Positions 53,106 through 64,000 of a stretch of 64,000 nt of DNA are shown in pieces; within the stretch, counting starts at the first letter, position 1; every line of letters begins with the position of its first letter. The stretch covers positions 1 to 64,000 of the forward strand of contig CAIMFY010000123.1 of NCBI GenBank assembly GCA_903840415.1, written 5' to 3'. The notes below the pieces were generated by a model that made no database searches, had not been told where the DNA came from, and saw nothing but the letters and a program-made list of their open reading frames with translations. The stretch is from an uncultured Opitutia bacterium. GTDB taxonomy: Bacteria; Verrucomicrobiota; Verrucomicrobiia; Opitutales; Opitutaceae. The position numbers and the translations under genes were made by a program.

Positions 53106-54641
53106 ATGAAAAATACTTGTTTTAAACCCTGCGGCCTCGTGCTCGCGGCGTGTCTGGCGTTCCTCGCCAGCCTGGCCGCTTTTGCTCAAACTCCTGCATC
53201 TGCTCCCGTAACGCCTCCGCTACCCGGGCCCACGCTCGAACAGCGCGTGGCTGGCCTCGAGGCCTACCTCACCAACGGCGATCCAACGGTGGGATTGAAA
53301 GTCGGACCGAAGGACAAGGACGGCAATGCCACGGTTCCCGCCGGGCTCACGACCGCCGCGGTCGGCACGTCCGGCCCGGGTCACAATGCCTGGCAGATGA
53401 CGAGTGCGGCCTTGGTGCTGTTCATGACCCTGCCCGGGTTGGCGCTCTTCTACGGCGGCCTGATGCGGCGCAAGAACGTTCTCTCTGTCATGGCACAGTG
53501 CCTCCTCCTCGCCGGCCTCGTGACGATCTTGTGGTGGGCGATCGGCTACAGTCTCGTTTTCCACAGCGGTGGAAAATTCCTGGGCAACCTGGACTTCGCC
53601 TTCCTTAGGGGCGTCGATTCCTCGCCGAACACCGATTACTCGTTCTGGGTTTCGCAGAACGTATTTTCGATGTATCAGCTGATGTTCGCGATCATCACAC
53701 CCGCCCTCATCGTCGGCGCAATCGCTGAGCGCATGAAGTTCTCCGCGATCTTCCTGTTCATGACGCTGTGGATGGTGGTCGTTTACTTTCCGCTCGCGCA
53801 CATGGTCTGGGGCATCGACGGGTTCATGAACGGCGTGTGGAACGCCAAGGCTGCCGTCCACGCGATCGATTTTGCGGGCGGCACGGTGGTGCACATGAGT
53901 TCGGGTTGGTCTGCGCTCATTCTCTGCATCATTCTCGGGCCGCGCCTCGGTTTCGGCAAGACGCCGATGCCTCCGCACAGCATGGTCCTCTGCATGGTCG
54001 GCACGGGCATGCTCTGGGTCGGCTGGTATGGGTTTAACGCCGGCAGCGCTGTCGCGGCCGATGGAGTCGCGGCCAACGCTTTCACCACCACGACGCTCGC
54101 GACCGCAGTCGCATCATTCATCTGGCCGATGATGGAGTGGTTCACACGCGGCAAACCGAGCATCCTCGGCTTTTGCTCCGGCGCGGTCGCCGGCCTCGTC
54201 GTGATCACGCCCTCGTGTGGCTTTGTCACCGCCAACGGTGCGGTCGTCATCGGCCTCTGCGCCGGTGTCGTGCCATGGTTCTTCTGTTTCAAGGTTAAAG
54301 GCTGGTTCGGTTACGACGATGCCCTCGACACATTCGGCGTGCATGCCGTCGGCGGCACGATGGGTGCATTCCTCACCGGCGTCTTTGCGCGCAATAGTGC
54401 CAACGCCAACCTCGCCACGAATCTCAAGGATTACGTGACTGATTCCGCCACGCAGAAACTCGTCGTCGAGCAATTGAAGGCCATGGCCATCACTATGGCG
54501 CTGGCCATCGTCGGCACCGTGGTCATCGCTTACATCGTGAAGGTCGTCGTTGGCCTGCGGCCGACCATCGAAGCCGAACAGGAAGGCCTCGACCTCAGCG
54601 ATCATGGCGAAGAAGGTTACATCCTCGAAGCCAAGGGCTGA
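53106..54641 (+). CDS. amt: ammonium transporter Amt
   Basis: The 511-residue protein starts at ATG 53106 with a signal peptide (LVLAACLAFLASLAAFAQT). An approximately 75-residue Pro/Thr-rich periplasmic lead follows, and then the AmtB channel from about residue 95. Signature stretches are LALFYGGLMRRKNVLSVMAQ, the IVGAIAERMKFSAIFLF block, FAGGTVVHMSSGWSALIL with one pore His, and DTFGVHAVGGTMGAFLTG with the other. The signal and lead resemble proteobacterial Amt proteins. It is flanked by two PII genes, the classic GlnK partner of AmtB. Confidence 0.93.
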   Translation: MKNTCFKPCGLVLAACLAFLASLAAFAQTPASAPVTPPLPGPTLEQRVAGLEAYLTNGDPTVGLKVGPKDKDGNATVPAGLTTAAVGTSGPGHNAWQMTSAALVLFMTLPGLALFYGGLMRRKNVLSVMAQCLLLAGLVTILWWAIGYSLVFHSGGKFLGNLDFAFLRGVDSSPNTDYSFWVSQNVFSMYQLMFAIITPALIVGAIAERMKFSAIFLFMTLWMVVVYFPLAHMVWGIDGFMNGVWNAKAAVHAIDFAGGTVVHMSSGWSALILCIILGPRLGFGKTPMPPHSMVLCMVGTGMLWVGWYGFNAGSAVAADGVAANAFTTTTLATAVASFIWPMMEWFTRGKPSILGFCSGAVAGLVVITPSCGFVTANGAVVIGLCAGVVPWFFCFKVKGWFGYDDALDTFGVHAVGGTMGAFLTGVFARNSANANLATNLKDYVTDSATQKLVVEQLKAMAITMALAIVGTVVIAYIVKVVVGLRPTIEAEQEGLDLSDHGEEGYILEAKG

Positions 54642-54652
54642 TCGCTTCCTAA

Positions 54653-55009
<357 letters not shown>

Positions 55010-55040
55010 TTCGATCGATTCAGCGTTTTTTTTAACGCAG

Positions 55041-55071
55041 CCGGCGGCCCGAACAGGCCGTCGGTTTTTTT
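55041..55071 (+). terminator. rho-independent terminator after second PII gene
   Basis: CCGGCGGCC at 55041-55049 pairs with GGCCGTCGG at 55056-55064 with one G-U pair and a 6-base loop, followed by seven T at 55065-55071. It closes the amt-glnK unit. Confidence 0.8.
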
Positions 55072-55137
55072 CGGGAGGCGCCGCGAATCGCGACTTGCCG
55101 CGGGATCAGGGCGGCGGCATGAAGGCTGCCGTTTACC

Positions 55138-56619
55138 TTGGAATCGAAACCCTACAGAGAAATCCTGCTTCGCTGGTTGCTCGCACTGGGCTGCTTCGCG
55201 GCCCTGATGTTTTTTTTCAGTCCGCCGTGGGGTGCGTTTCGCGTTTGGTCGCGTGTGCCAGAAATGAGCGGAATGCTCGAAGTGCGACGCGGTGTGAGCG
55301 TCCTACAACAAGTCGCGCAACCCGGAGTCGAAATCGCGGACAAACTTCATGCGGCGATTCAATGGCGTCTGCTGTTTCCGGTGGTCGGACATGTGCTGCA
55401 TTTGCCGCCGGAATTGTTTTTTCCGCTGGCCGGCGTCGGCTGCGTGCTCGTGCTGGCGTTCGTGATCACGGTGCTGCGGCGGCGGGGCGCGGATTTTGGT
55501 TTCGCGGGGCTGGCGGCCATCATCCTTGGTGCGGGGTCATGGTTTTTCACTTCGGTATGCTGGCTCGGCTATTTCGACGCGTGGGTGGTGCTTGGACTGC
55601 TGTTGGTCGCGTTTGCCGAGGCGAGCTGGCCGGTGTGGCTCGCTTGCCTATGGGCGCCGTGGGTCGATGAGCGCTTCGTGCTGGCGGTGCCGCTGGCGCT
55701 GCTTTGCCGCTGGTCGCTGCGCACGGCGACAGGAAAAGCCCTGGCGTGGAAAAGTGAACTCGCGCTTCCTGCCGGACTGACCCTGGCGTTTGTCGTCGTG
55801 CGACTCGGTGTCCTCGGTGGCAAATCAGCCGCGGGTGCGACGGTGGGTGGTTATCTCAACGCGCTCGAAACCAGCGGTGCGACCGGGCCTCGGATCGCTT
55901 GGGGGATTTGGGAGGGATTGCGCATCGGCTGGCTCGGGGTGGCGGCGGCGCTGCTACTGCTCGGCCGGGAAAGGGCTGTGTTGATCGGCGTCGCGGTGGT
56001 CGTGCTGGTGGCGGTGGGCATCGGAACCGCGCAGGATTTCAGCCGGGCGATGATGTTTGTAGTCCCGGTTGCGCTGCTGGGGGCGGTGCTCGCCGTGGGC
56101 CGCGAGGCGAAATTTCCGCGTTGGCTGCCGCGCACCGCGGCAGTGCTCGCGCTTCTCCTGCCGGCGCATTTGGTGATGAGTAATCGCGTCAACCCAATCT
56201 ATTATTTTTATCATGAGCTGGCGGCGCTGCACTCGCCGCCACCGGCTGTGATGCCTGAATTGATCGAATTGCGCGCGATTGGCGAGATGGAGCAGGGCGA
56301 GTTTAGTAAGGCGGCGGAGGACTTCACGCTGGCGATTCGGCTGGCGGATAATCCAGCTGGGCCGAGCCGGCACCGTGGCCTGCTCGCGGCGAGTCAGGGG
56401 CGGTGGGAGGAGGCGAAGCGCGATTTTGCTACAGTGATCGAACACGACCCGGAAAATCCCGAGGGCTGGTTTCTACTCGCCCAAGTCAAGTTGGCGACCG
56501 GCGATGTCGAGGGCGCAAAATCTGATCTTGAGCAAGCCCGGACACGAGCACCCACCGACTGGCCGACTCGTCCTGATGTGGCACGGGTCTTGGCTCGGCT
56601 AATTCAAACGCGGCCCTGA
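55138..56619 (+). CDS. polytopic membrane protein with C-terminal TPR repeats
   Basis: The 493-residue protein starts at TTG 55138. Residues 10-350 hold about nine or ten hydrophobic segments in an oligosaccharyl- or glycosyltransferase-like arrangement, but no catalytic motif is evident. Residues 370-490 contain tetratricopeptide units (EFSKAAEDFTLAIRLADNP, then GRWEEAKRDFATVIEHDPEN and GDVEGAKSDLEQARTRAP). The TPR tail may recruit a partner protein at the membrane. I cannot name a family. It stands alone between the PII terminator and the reverse-strand receptor. Confidence 0.7.
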   Translation: MESKPYREILLRWLLALGCFAALMFFFSPPWGAFRVWSRVPEMSGMLEVRRGVSVLQQVAQPGVEIADKLHAAIQWRLLFPVVGHVLHLPPELFFPLAGVGCVLVLAFVITVLRRRGADFGFAGLAAIILGAGSWFFTSVCWLGYFDAWVVLGLLLVAFAEASWPVWLACLWAPWVDERFVLAVPLALLCRWSLRTATGKALAWKSELALPAGLTLAFVVVRLGVLGGKSAAGATVGGYLNALETSGATGPRIAWGIWEGLRIGWLGVAAALLLLGRERAVLIGVAVVVLVAVGIGTAQDFSRAMMFVVPVALLGAVLAVGREAKFPRWLPRTAAVLALLLPAHLVMSNRVNPIYYFYHELAALHSPPPAVMPELIELRAIGEMEQGEFSKAAEDFTLAIRLADNPAGPSRHRGLLAASQGRWEEAKRDFATVIEHDPENPEGWFLLAQVKLATGDVEGAKSDLEQARTRAPTDWPTRPDVARVLARLIQTRP

Positions 56620-56660
56620 GCGCCGTGCCGCGTTAACGATAAGCAGCTGACATGGTACGC

Positions 56661-56690
56661 AAAAAAACCGCCGGCTTGAAGGCCGGCGGT
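56661..56690 (-). terminator. rho-independent terminator for the reverse-strand receptor
   Basis: ACCGCCGGC at 56667-56675 and GCCGGCGGT at 56682-56690 form a 9-base stem with a 6-base loop. On the reverse strand the stem is followed by a run of T (A7 at 56661-56667 on the plus strand). It lies 25 bases after the receptor stop and also downstream of the TPR gene on the other strand. Confidence 0.8.
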
Positions 56691-56715
56691 CGTGAGGATG
56701 GCGTTGAGCGCTTTG

Positions 56716-59700
56716 CTACAAATCGAAGGTGGCGCTCAGGATAAATTTTCTCGGATCGACGATTCGATAGGCGTTAGGTGTGCCGTCTGGATAGGCTGCG
56801 ATCGCCTGAAGTCGGCCGCTTTCCTGCACGTTTTCCACCTTGAAGCGGAAGGTCGCGCCGATCTTATCCGACCACATTTTCATGCGGTAGCTGCCGATGA
56901 TGTCGACATACAAGTGGGCCTTGTCGTAAATCGGGTTATTCGCATCGAGCGAGGTGATAACGGCGGGCAGTTGTTGCGCGCCCCAATAACCGATGGCCGC
57001 CGGCGACTCCCAGCGGAGCGCGCCGCCGAAGCTGAAGCGCTTGAGGATTTGGTTTTCGGTGATGCCGCGCAGCGAGTAGTTGCCGCTAAGCTTCCACGCA
57101 TATTTGCGGATCTGAGGATTCGATTTACCCTCCTGCTGTTTCACGACGTTATACGGCGTGTCGACGAAGGACTGGTAGTTTTGTTGCGCGGTCTGCGAGC
57201 CGCCGTAGTTCTTCGTCCACCAGAGTGCGCCGTCGCGTGGGTCACGAATCGTGGTCCAAATCGGCATGCGTTGGGCAAGCCAGTTGGAGATATCGCTCGA
57301 GATGTTGGTGTTGATGGATTCGGTGGAGGTGCCGCTCGCCACAATAGTAAGATTGCGGCTGGGGCTGACATAATTGACCTCAAGCTCGTTACCCTTGGCC
57401 GTCACGTCCTGAGTGGAAGCGATCGTGCCATTGTTGAACGCCGTCTGAATGTTGGCGATGGTATCGATCGATAGGCCCATTTCCTTGGCGACTTCGGCCT
57501 GAACCTGTGCCTCGGTGAAGGTCGGGTTGGCCATGCGAACCCAGCCGATGTCGGTGGAGGTGCTGCTAGCGGCCGGAGTGGCCGTGGTGCTGTAAGCCTG
57601 TGTGAACAGCAGGAAGCGCGCGGTCGAAGTGATATCGATGCGGGTCATGCGTTGGGCAATCGTGCTGGCATCACCCTGCCGGTAATTCTTAGTGAAGGTT
57701 TCCCAGTGGTTGTAGCGCACGACGATATCTCCATCGAAGAGCTTCAGTCCGATGCCGATGTCTTTGCCTTGACTGGTGGTATTGGGCAGCGCCTGAAAGA
57801 AGATGTTAATCTTCGGATCCTGCGGCAGGAAGCTGTCGGATTTGTTGTAGGTCAGGAACAAGTCGTTTAGCACTCCGGCGAAGAGGTGTCCGCCGCTGCC
57901 TTGCTTGTCCAAGTCCTTGACGAAAGACGCACCGCGGAAGGGCCGGACGACCGCACCGCCTTGTTTGGTCTTGCCTGAGTTAAACTTGTAGTCGCCCGAG
58001 GCCCAGCTGTCGATCGACGGGTAGTTGAACGCGATGCCTTGGGGGTAGATGAGCTGTTGCGGAGCGCTGCCGAGTTTGACGTATTGTTTGTCCTCGCGCA
58101 GGCCGAAGGTCGTGACGAGGCGCTCGTCGAAGAAATGACTTTGCACCACGCCGCCGGAGGTTTTCAGAATAGTCTTAGTGTTGCTACCGGCTCCGGTGGA
58201 ATCGGTCACAGCAGCGAGGCCAACCAGTGCGTTTTCCTTGGTGAAGACACCGGTGCCCGCAGTCGGTAGCGACGCGGTGACGCCGTTGACCGTGCGATTC
58301 GCGAGAGTCCACGAGCCCCAATTAAATGGAACGACGCCGCCTTGGAAATCCTGTGGGGCGTAATTGACCGTGTTGGTGTTCGCATCGCCGACGTAATACC
58401 GGAGGTAACTGCGCGTGATCGAAAGCGCCGCGGCGGGGCCGCCGCTGATGGCACCTTGATTACCGCGGGAGTTGTTCACGGCATTATTGATCCACGAGTG
58501 GTCGTCGAGGATCGCCTCGCGGAACGAATAACGGCGTTGAACGCGGTATTTGTATTCCTCGTAGCCAGAGAACTGGTGCGAGCCGAGCCACTTCAAGAGA
58601 CCGTTCTCATGCGTGAGGTCGAGTTTGTAGGCGAGCTGCGCGCGATAGCTGTCCCATTTCAGGGGTTGATAGGTGGTGCGGGGCTGATCTTGGCCGATGT
58701 AGAACCGTCCCAGATAGGGATTCGGTGTGCCGTCGAGCATCTTTTCATTTACGTCCACCTGAAGCTGACCGGACTGACCGTTGTCGTTGGCGATGCCGAC
58801 GTAATCGCGGCGGTAACGCTGTGAATCCTCCCGCAGAAACGCGAATTGAGCCGCCAGCGTTTGCAGGGGAGTGTTGATGAGGATTTGGTCGACCTGCAGG
58901 TTTGAAACGGTGTCGCGATCCCAGTCGTAATTCACGGCCGCGAGATTGATCTTCGTCCAGTCATAGAGCGCCTGATTGTTCACCGATGGTGTGGTCGTGA
59001 AGAGCGGCTGCGTGGTAATCTTGCCGAGCGTGGCGCCGGCTGCCGAATTCGGGGCATAGAGGCGCACTGACTGATTGTTGGCGGTCGGCGTGACCACGCC
59101 GAAGGCATTGGGACCAAAAGAATTTGGGGCACCGAAATATCCGATGGCGCCGTGGTCGATATACAAAAAGCTATGGCCGCTGCCCGTGAACGAGTTTTGC
59201 AGATAGTCTGATGTCGCAGGTAATGCGCCGGTGAACGGCCCAAGCGTCTGCCCGTTCACATGGATGACTTCATCGATCGGGTCCCAAGTGGGTTTGCCGC
59301 TCTGCATCCAGTAGGTGACGCCGTCGCGTGGATTTACCGCATTGGGCCGGTTGCCATACTGGTGATAATAATAGGCGCCCGCCGTAATGGTCGTCGTCTT
59401 GAACGGCATGTATTTGATCATCGCGTTGTAGCGTTCGGTATCCATGCCCGACGGCTTGCGGACGAAACCCTCGTGCTGATAAACGGCGCTGCCGCGGACG
59501 GCCAAAACACCCCTTTTGAGCACCCGGGTTACGTCAAGCCCGGTGCGATAACCGTCATAGCTGTCCCACCGTGTTTCGACTGACGAACGGTCCCTTGTGA
59601 GACTAGGAGAGGGGGCAAGTTGGTTAACGGTGCCCGAGGCATTGCCGAGACCAAACACGTTGGCGTTCGGGCCGCGGCTGATCTCCACGCCGTCTGTGAC

Positions 59701-60243
59701 GCTAGGGTCGATAGGCATGCGGGCACTTGTCTCGAAATTATTAAACGAGATGTTGGCCGCGCCGAGACCGCGGATGCGGTTGGCCTGCGTGGGGTTCAAC
59801 TGCACATTGTCCGATACACTGCCATTCCGATCGATCGTCAGGTCGGTGTAGGTGCCAGTGCCTTCGGTGCTAGCCGTGTAATTAAAGATGTCGTTGATAT
59901 CGAGCATCCCGAAATCTTGCATCTGCTCCTTCGTGACGACGGTTACCGAGGAGCCGAGATCTTCGAGTTTTGAGTTGAAGCGGGTGCCCGACATCGTATT
60001 GGCGGAGTAGTAGCCCTTCGTGTCTGAAACGACCTCGAACGGGGACAGCGCAACGATATCTTCGGTTTCGGGTTTGGCCGGCGAGGTATCGAGTTTAATA
60101 ACTTGTTTCTGGTCGCTAGGCGGTGTGGTAGCGGGAGCCGTCGGGGCGACTTGGCCCCACGAAAAAGTGGTGGCGATCAGAAGGAAGCATGGGGCCAAGA
60201 TCAGTCTTCTGTAATCTTGGGATATGCGATGGGTTGAGGTCAT
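56716..60243 (-). CDS. large TonB-dependent receptor (Opitutaceae type)
   Basis: The 1175-residue protein starts at ATG 60243 (reverse) with AAGGAAA a few bases upstream as ribosome site. The signal peptide is LILAPCFLLIATTFSWGQ. A TonB-box-like stretch (IVALSPFEVVSDTKGYYSAN) leads to the plug domain with SSVTVVTKEQMQDFG, IRGLGAANISFNNF and VEISRGPNANVFGLGNASG. The barrel ends in RKFILSATFDL. Such very long receptors with the ALSPFEV start are abundant in Opitutaceae. The substrate is unknown and no transporter or hydrolase partner is adjacent. The 207 bases upstream hold a small inverted repeat but no clear operator. Confidence 0.9.
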   Translation of the reverse strand: MTSTHRISQDYRRLILAPCFLLIATTFSWGQVAPTAPATTPPSDQKQVIKLDTSPAKPETEDIVALSPFEVVSDTKGYYSANTMSGTRFNSKLEDLGSSVTVVTKEQMQDFGMLDINDIFNYTASTEGTGTYTDLTIDRNGSVSDNVQLNPTQANRIRGLGAANISFNNFETSARMPIDPSVTDGVEISRGPNANVFGLGNASGTVNQLAPSPSLTRDRSSVETRWDSYDGYRTGLDVTRVLKRGVLAVRGSAVYQHEGFVRKPSGMDTERYNAMIKYMPFKTTTITAGAYYYHQYGNRPNAVNPRDGVTYWMQSGKPTWDPIDEVIHVNGQTLGPFTGALPATSDYLQNSFTGSGHSFLYIDHGAIGYFGAPNSFGPNAFGVVTPTANNQSVRLYAPNSAAGATLGKITTQPLFTTTPSVNNQALYDWTKINLAAVNYDWDRDTVSNLQVDQILINTPLQTLAAQFAFLREDSQRYRRDYVGIANDNGQSGQLQVDVNEKMLDGTPNPYLGRFYIGQDQPRTTYQPLKWDSYRAQLAYKLDLTHENGLLKWLGSHQFSGYEEYKYRVQRRYSFREAILDDHSWINNAVNNSRGNQGAISGGPAAALSITRSYLRYYVGDANTNTVNYAPQDFQGGVVPFNWGSWTLANRTVNGVTASLPTAGTGVFTKENALVGLAAVTDSTGAGSNTKTILKTSGGVVQSHFFDERLVTTFGLREDKQYVKLGSAPQQLIYPQGIAFNYPSIDSWASGDYKFNSGKTKQGGAVVRPFRGASFVKDLDKQGSGGHLFAGVLNDLFLTYNKSDSFLPQDPKINIFFQALPNTTSQGKDIGIGLKLFDGDIVVRYNHWETFTKNYRQGDASTIAQRMTRIDITSTARFLLFTQAYSTTATPAASSTSTDIGWVRMANPTFTEAQVQAEVAKEMGLSIDTIANIQTAFNNGTIASTQDVTAKGNELEVNYVSPSRNLTIVASGTSTESINTNISSDISNWLAQRMPIWTTIRDPRDGALWWTKNYGGSQTAQQNYQSFVDTPYNVVKQQEGKSNPQIRKYAWKLSGNYSLRGITENQILKRFSFGGALRWESPAAIGYWGAQQLPAVITSLDANNPIYDKAHLYVDIIGSYRMKMWSDKIGATFRFKVENVQESGRLQAIAAYPDGTPNAYRIVDPRKFILSATFDL

Positions 60244-60451
60244 AGTTTTCCTTGGTCTGGGTTTTGGCGCTGAAGTAAACGCAATGGGGTTTAGGGTTCG
60301 GACACCTGTCCTAATCCTAGCAGCCGCCGTCGCCCGGCACTGCGCAGACATTGCCAAACGACGCGCATCCGTTGGCGCACTTATTGTCCGTGCTCGCTCG
60401 AGGAGAAACTGCCGTCCGATCGCAGGCGGCGCCGCGATCGCCTGAATTCGC

Positions 60452-62365
60452 TCAGGCCATCTTTTTCGTGGGCAGCGCGCGAGTGGCGACTTCGGCCTTG
60501 AGCTTAGCGAGATAGGCGTCGGCGGTCATCACGCCCTCGTCGCCGCGGGCTCGAGAGCGAACCGACACGCTGTTAGCCTCGGCCTCCTTCTGGCCGATGA
60601 CGAGCGTGTAGGGCACCTTGTCGAGTTCGGCGCGGCGAATCTTAGCGCCGAGTTTGTCAGAGTGTTCGTCGAGCGTGGCGCGGAGGTTTTCGGCGCGGAG
60701 TTTAGCGAGGAGAGTGCGCGCGTAGTCGTTCAGCTTGTCGCTAATCGGGACGAGGCGAACCTGCTCGGGCGCGAGCCACGCGGGAAAATCTCCGCCGAAA
60801 TGCTCGATGAGCACGCCGCAGAAACGCTCCATCGAGCCAAACGGCGCGCGGTGGATCATCACCGGGCGGTGTGGCTGGTTGTCGGCGCCGATGTAGCTCA
60901 GATCGAAGCGCACCGGGAGGTTATAGTCGACCTGCACGGTGCCGAGCTGCCACTCGCGGCCGATGACGTCCTTTACAACGAAGTCGATCTTCGGACCGTA
61001 GAACGCGGCTTCGCCGGGCTCCTCGGTGAATGGCACGCCGAGCGTCTGCGCGGCGGCGCGGCAAGCGGCCTCGGCCTTGTCCCAGTTCGCGGCCTCACCG
61101 GTGTATTTGTTCGAGTCGGGATCGCGCAGGCCGACGCGCACGCGGTAGTCGGCCATGCCGAGCGTCGCCAACACGATTTTCACGAGCGAGAGGCAGCCGA
61201 GGACTTCGGCGGCGACTTGCTCCTCGGTGCAGAACAGGTGGGCGTCGTCCTGCGTGAAACCGCGGACGCGCGTCATGCCGTTGAGCTCGCCGGATTGTTC
61301 CCAGCGGTAAACGGTGCCAAACTCCGCGAGCCGCACCGGCAAATCGCGATACGAGTGCGGCTGTGAGGCGAAGATCTTGATGTGATGCGGGCAGTTCATC
61401 GGCTTCAGCATGAAGCCGTCGAGCAACTGCTCGTCGGGCCGCACGCGATCGGCGGTGATCGTTTCCTTGCCGGTGCGCGCGTTGATCTGCGAGGCGAGAT
61501 GCGCGGAGACGGCATCGAGCCGCGCGAAGACCTCGGCGCACGAGCAGTTTTCCTTGAGCACCTTTGCGAGCGATTCGTTTTCGAGTACCGGCGAGAACTG
61601 CGATTCCTTGTAGTAGGGGAAGTGGCCGGACGTTTTGTAGAGCTCGAGTTTACCGATGTGCGGCGTGAACACCTGCGAGTAGCCCTGCTTGCGCAATTCT
61701 CCACCGATGAAGTCCTGCAATTCCTGCCGTATGATAGAGCCGTTGGGCGTCCAGAGAATGAGACCCTGACCGACATCCTCGTCGATATGGAAGAGTTTCA
61801 GCTCTTTGCCGAGTTTGCGGTGATCGCGGGCCTTCGCCTGCTCCTGCCGCTCGAGGTATTGCGCGAGTTCCTCCCTGGTCGGAAACGCCGTGCCGTAGAT
61901 GCGCTGGAGCTGCTTGTTCTTCTCGTCGCCGCGGTGATACGCGCCGGCGATCGAGAGCAGCTTGAACGCCTTCAGCTTCGACGAATAGCGGACATGCGTG
62001 CCGGCGCAGAGATCCATGAACTCGCCATTCGAGTAGAACGAAATCTTCTCGTCCGCAGGAATGTCCGCGAGCCGCCCGAGTTTGTAGCGCTCCTGGCCGC
62101 GCTGCTTGATGATTTCAACGGCTTCCTCGCGGGAGACTTCCTTGCGGTAGAACGGCTGGTTCTCGTCGGCGATCTTCTTCATCTCGGCCTCGATCTTCAC
62201 GAGATCGTCGGCGGTGAATTTGTGATCGAGATCGATGTCGTAGTAGAAACCGGTGTCCGTGGGCGGGCCGATATCGAGCTTGGCATCGGGGAAGATGCGG
62301 AGAATCGCGGTCGCCAAAATGTGCGAAGCCGAATGGCGAAGTTCTTCGAGCGGTGTCATGGACAT
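60452..62365 (-). CDS. thrS: threonyl-tRNA synthetase, TGS-less, with insertion
   Basis: The 637-residue class II synthetase starts at ATG 62365 (or 62359). It lacks the N-terminal TGS domain and begins directly with the second editing domain (LEELRHSASHILATAILRIF). The zinc ligands are present in LKPMNCPHH, QDDAHLF and MIHRAPFGSMERF. Between the catalytic-domain entry (SGHFPYYKESQF) and the LKPMNC motif lies an insertion of about 50 residues (containing LKENCSCAEVFARLD) that has no counterpart in the E. coli enzyme. The anticodon domain at the C-terminus looks normal. It is 119 bases downstream of cysS on the same strand. Confidence 0.92.
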   Translation of the reverse strand: MSMTPLEELRHSASHILATAILRIFPDAKLDIGPPTDTGFYYDIDLDHKFTADDLVKIEAEMKKIADENQPFYRKEVSREEAVEIIKQRGQERYKLGRLADIPADEKISFYSNGEFMDLCAGTHVRYSSKLKAFKLLSIAGAYHRGDEKNKQLQRIYGTAFPTREELAQYLERQEQAKARDHRKLGKELKLFHIDEDVGQGLILWTPNGSIIRQELQDFIGGELRKQGYSQVFTPHIGKLELYKTSGHFPYYKESQFSPVLENESLAKVLKENCSCAEVFARLDAVSAHLASQINARTGKETITADRVRPDEQLLDGFMLKPMNCPHHIKIFASQPHSYRDLPVRLAEFGTVYRWEQSGELNGMTRVRGFTQDDAHLFCTEEQVAAEVLGCLSLVKIVLATLGMADYRVRVGLRDPDSNKYTGEAANWDKAEAACRAAAQTLGVPFTEEPGEAAFYGPKIDFVVKDVIGREWQLGTVQVDYNLPVRFDLSYIGADNQPHRPVMIHRAPFGSMERFCGVLIEHFGGDFPAWLAPEQVRLVPISDKLNDYARTLLAKLRAENLRATLDEHSDKLGAKIRRAELDKVPYTLVIGQKEAEANSVSVRSRARGDEGVMTADAYLAKLKAEVATRALPTKKMA

Positions 62366-62484
62366 GAGGTGTGTGATTTGTGGTCCTGCCTACGATTGCA
62401 GGGCCTGAACCCGCAAGACCGCCGCGAAAACGGATGCGTGTCAATTCGCGGAATGCGGCAGTGCAATTTTCGCACCGGCACAGC

Positions 62485-63897
<1,413 letters not shown>

Positions 63898-63909
63898 GAA
63901 CCGGATTTG

Positions 63910-64000
63910 AAACCGCTAATCTTCGCTAATTGGCGCTAATAAAGAAAGGGCTGGCCACATTTTTTTGAAGATTAGCGTGAATTGGCGTGGATTAGCGGTT
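63910..64000. repeat. GCTAATT-type inverted repeat element (reaches window end)
   Basis: The left arm at about 63910-63941 (AACCGCTAATCTTCGCTAAT, continuing) and the right arm at about 63967-64000 (ending GGATTAGCGGTT) pair over roughly 30 bases with about 5 mismatches around an A/T-rich centre. As at 26212, each arm consists of near-repeats about 11 bases apart (CGCTAAT and GGCGCTAAT words). It lies upstream of cysS and may extend no further, since the outer ends match at position 64000. Confidence 0.7.

Noticed and set aside
60300-60311. Palindrome GGACACCTGTCC upstream of the large TonB receptor as an operator.
   Set aside because: Only 5-base arms and a single copy; too short to claim without copies at other promoters.

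Overview
The window is a GC-rich, gene-dense bacterial chromosome segment with no rRNA, tRNA, CRISPR array, transposase or phage gene that I can see. Two very different TonB-dependent receptors with long signal-peptide regions, a secreted GH42-type glycosidase, a ferrochelatase with a Cys-rich insert, few clear Shine-Dalgarno sites, and short CACGAAAT and GCTAATT-type inverted repeats point to a Verrucomicrobiota member, most likely of the Opitutaceae. This placement is inference from gene style, not from a marker gene.

Layout. 1-4531: the tail of a PPK2-type polyphosphate kinase, then a tight four-gene operon (GT4 glycosyltransferase, MGDG-synthase-like GT28, lipid kinase, PlcP-like metallophosphoesterase) that reads as a phospholipid-to-glycolipid remodelling unit. 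4542-11945: a TonB receptor preceded by a three-repeat Pho-box-like site, a 390-base degenerate stretch, a GH42-type glycosidase and a secreted CehA/McbA-like metallohydrolase. 11984-18455: a small exported protein, argH, mutL with a degenerate endonuclease motif, and a glycogen phosphorylase. 18511-20384: a compact YdbH-YnbE-YdbL-like envelope set. 20447-28313: a BMP-type nucleoside ABC importer, gamma carbonic anhydrase, folA, alanine dehydrogenase and pseudouridine-5'-phosphate glycosidase. 28339-29491: a cyclophilin and a GmhA-type isomerase.

29653-39693 is the most unusual part: an eight-gene membrane complex related to group 4 hydrogenases and complex I. It has two copies of the HyfB-like antiporter subunit with an HTH-PTS EIIA fusion gene between them, then HyfC-, HyfE- and HyfF-like subunits, a NuoCD/HycE-like large subunit and a ferredoxin/small-subunit fusion. 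The large subunit has lost both pairs of [NiFe]-binding cysteines, so this is an Ech-hydrogenase-related (Ehr-type) ion-translocating complex of unknown electron partner, not a hydrogenase.

39677-64000: a reverse-strand ruvC-tauE-recF run, a SulP transporter, an operon of a small unknown protein, ferrochelatase and a multi-PAS hybrid histidine kinase, then gpmI, a receiver-domain remnant, a response regulator, aspS, a glnB-amt-glnB ammonium set with terminators, a membrane/TPR protein, a 1175-residue TonB receptor, thrS (no TGS domain, plus an insert) and cysS. An inverted repeat closes the window.

Two themes recur: phosphorus and nitrogen stress (PPK2, PlcP-like operon, Pho-box-like sites, PII-Amt) and energy or ion coupling (the Ehr-type complex under a possible PTS-linked regulator).
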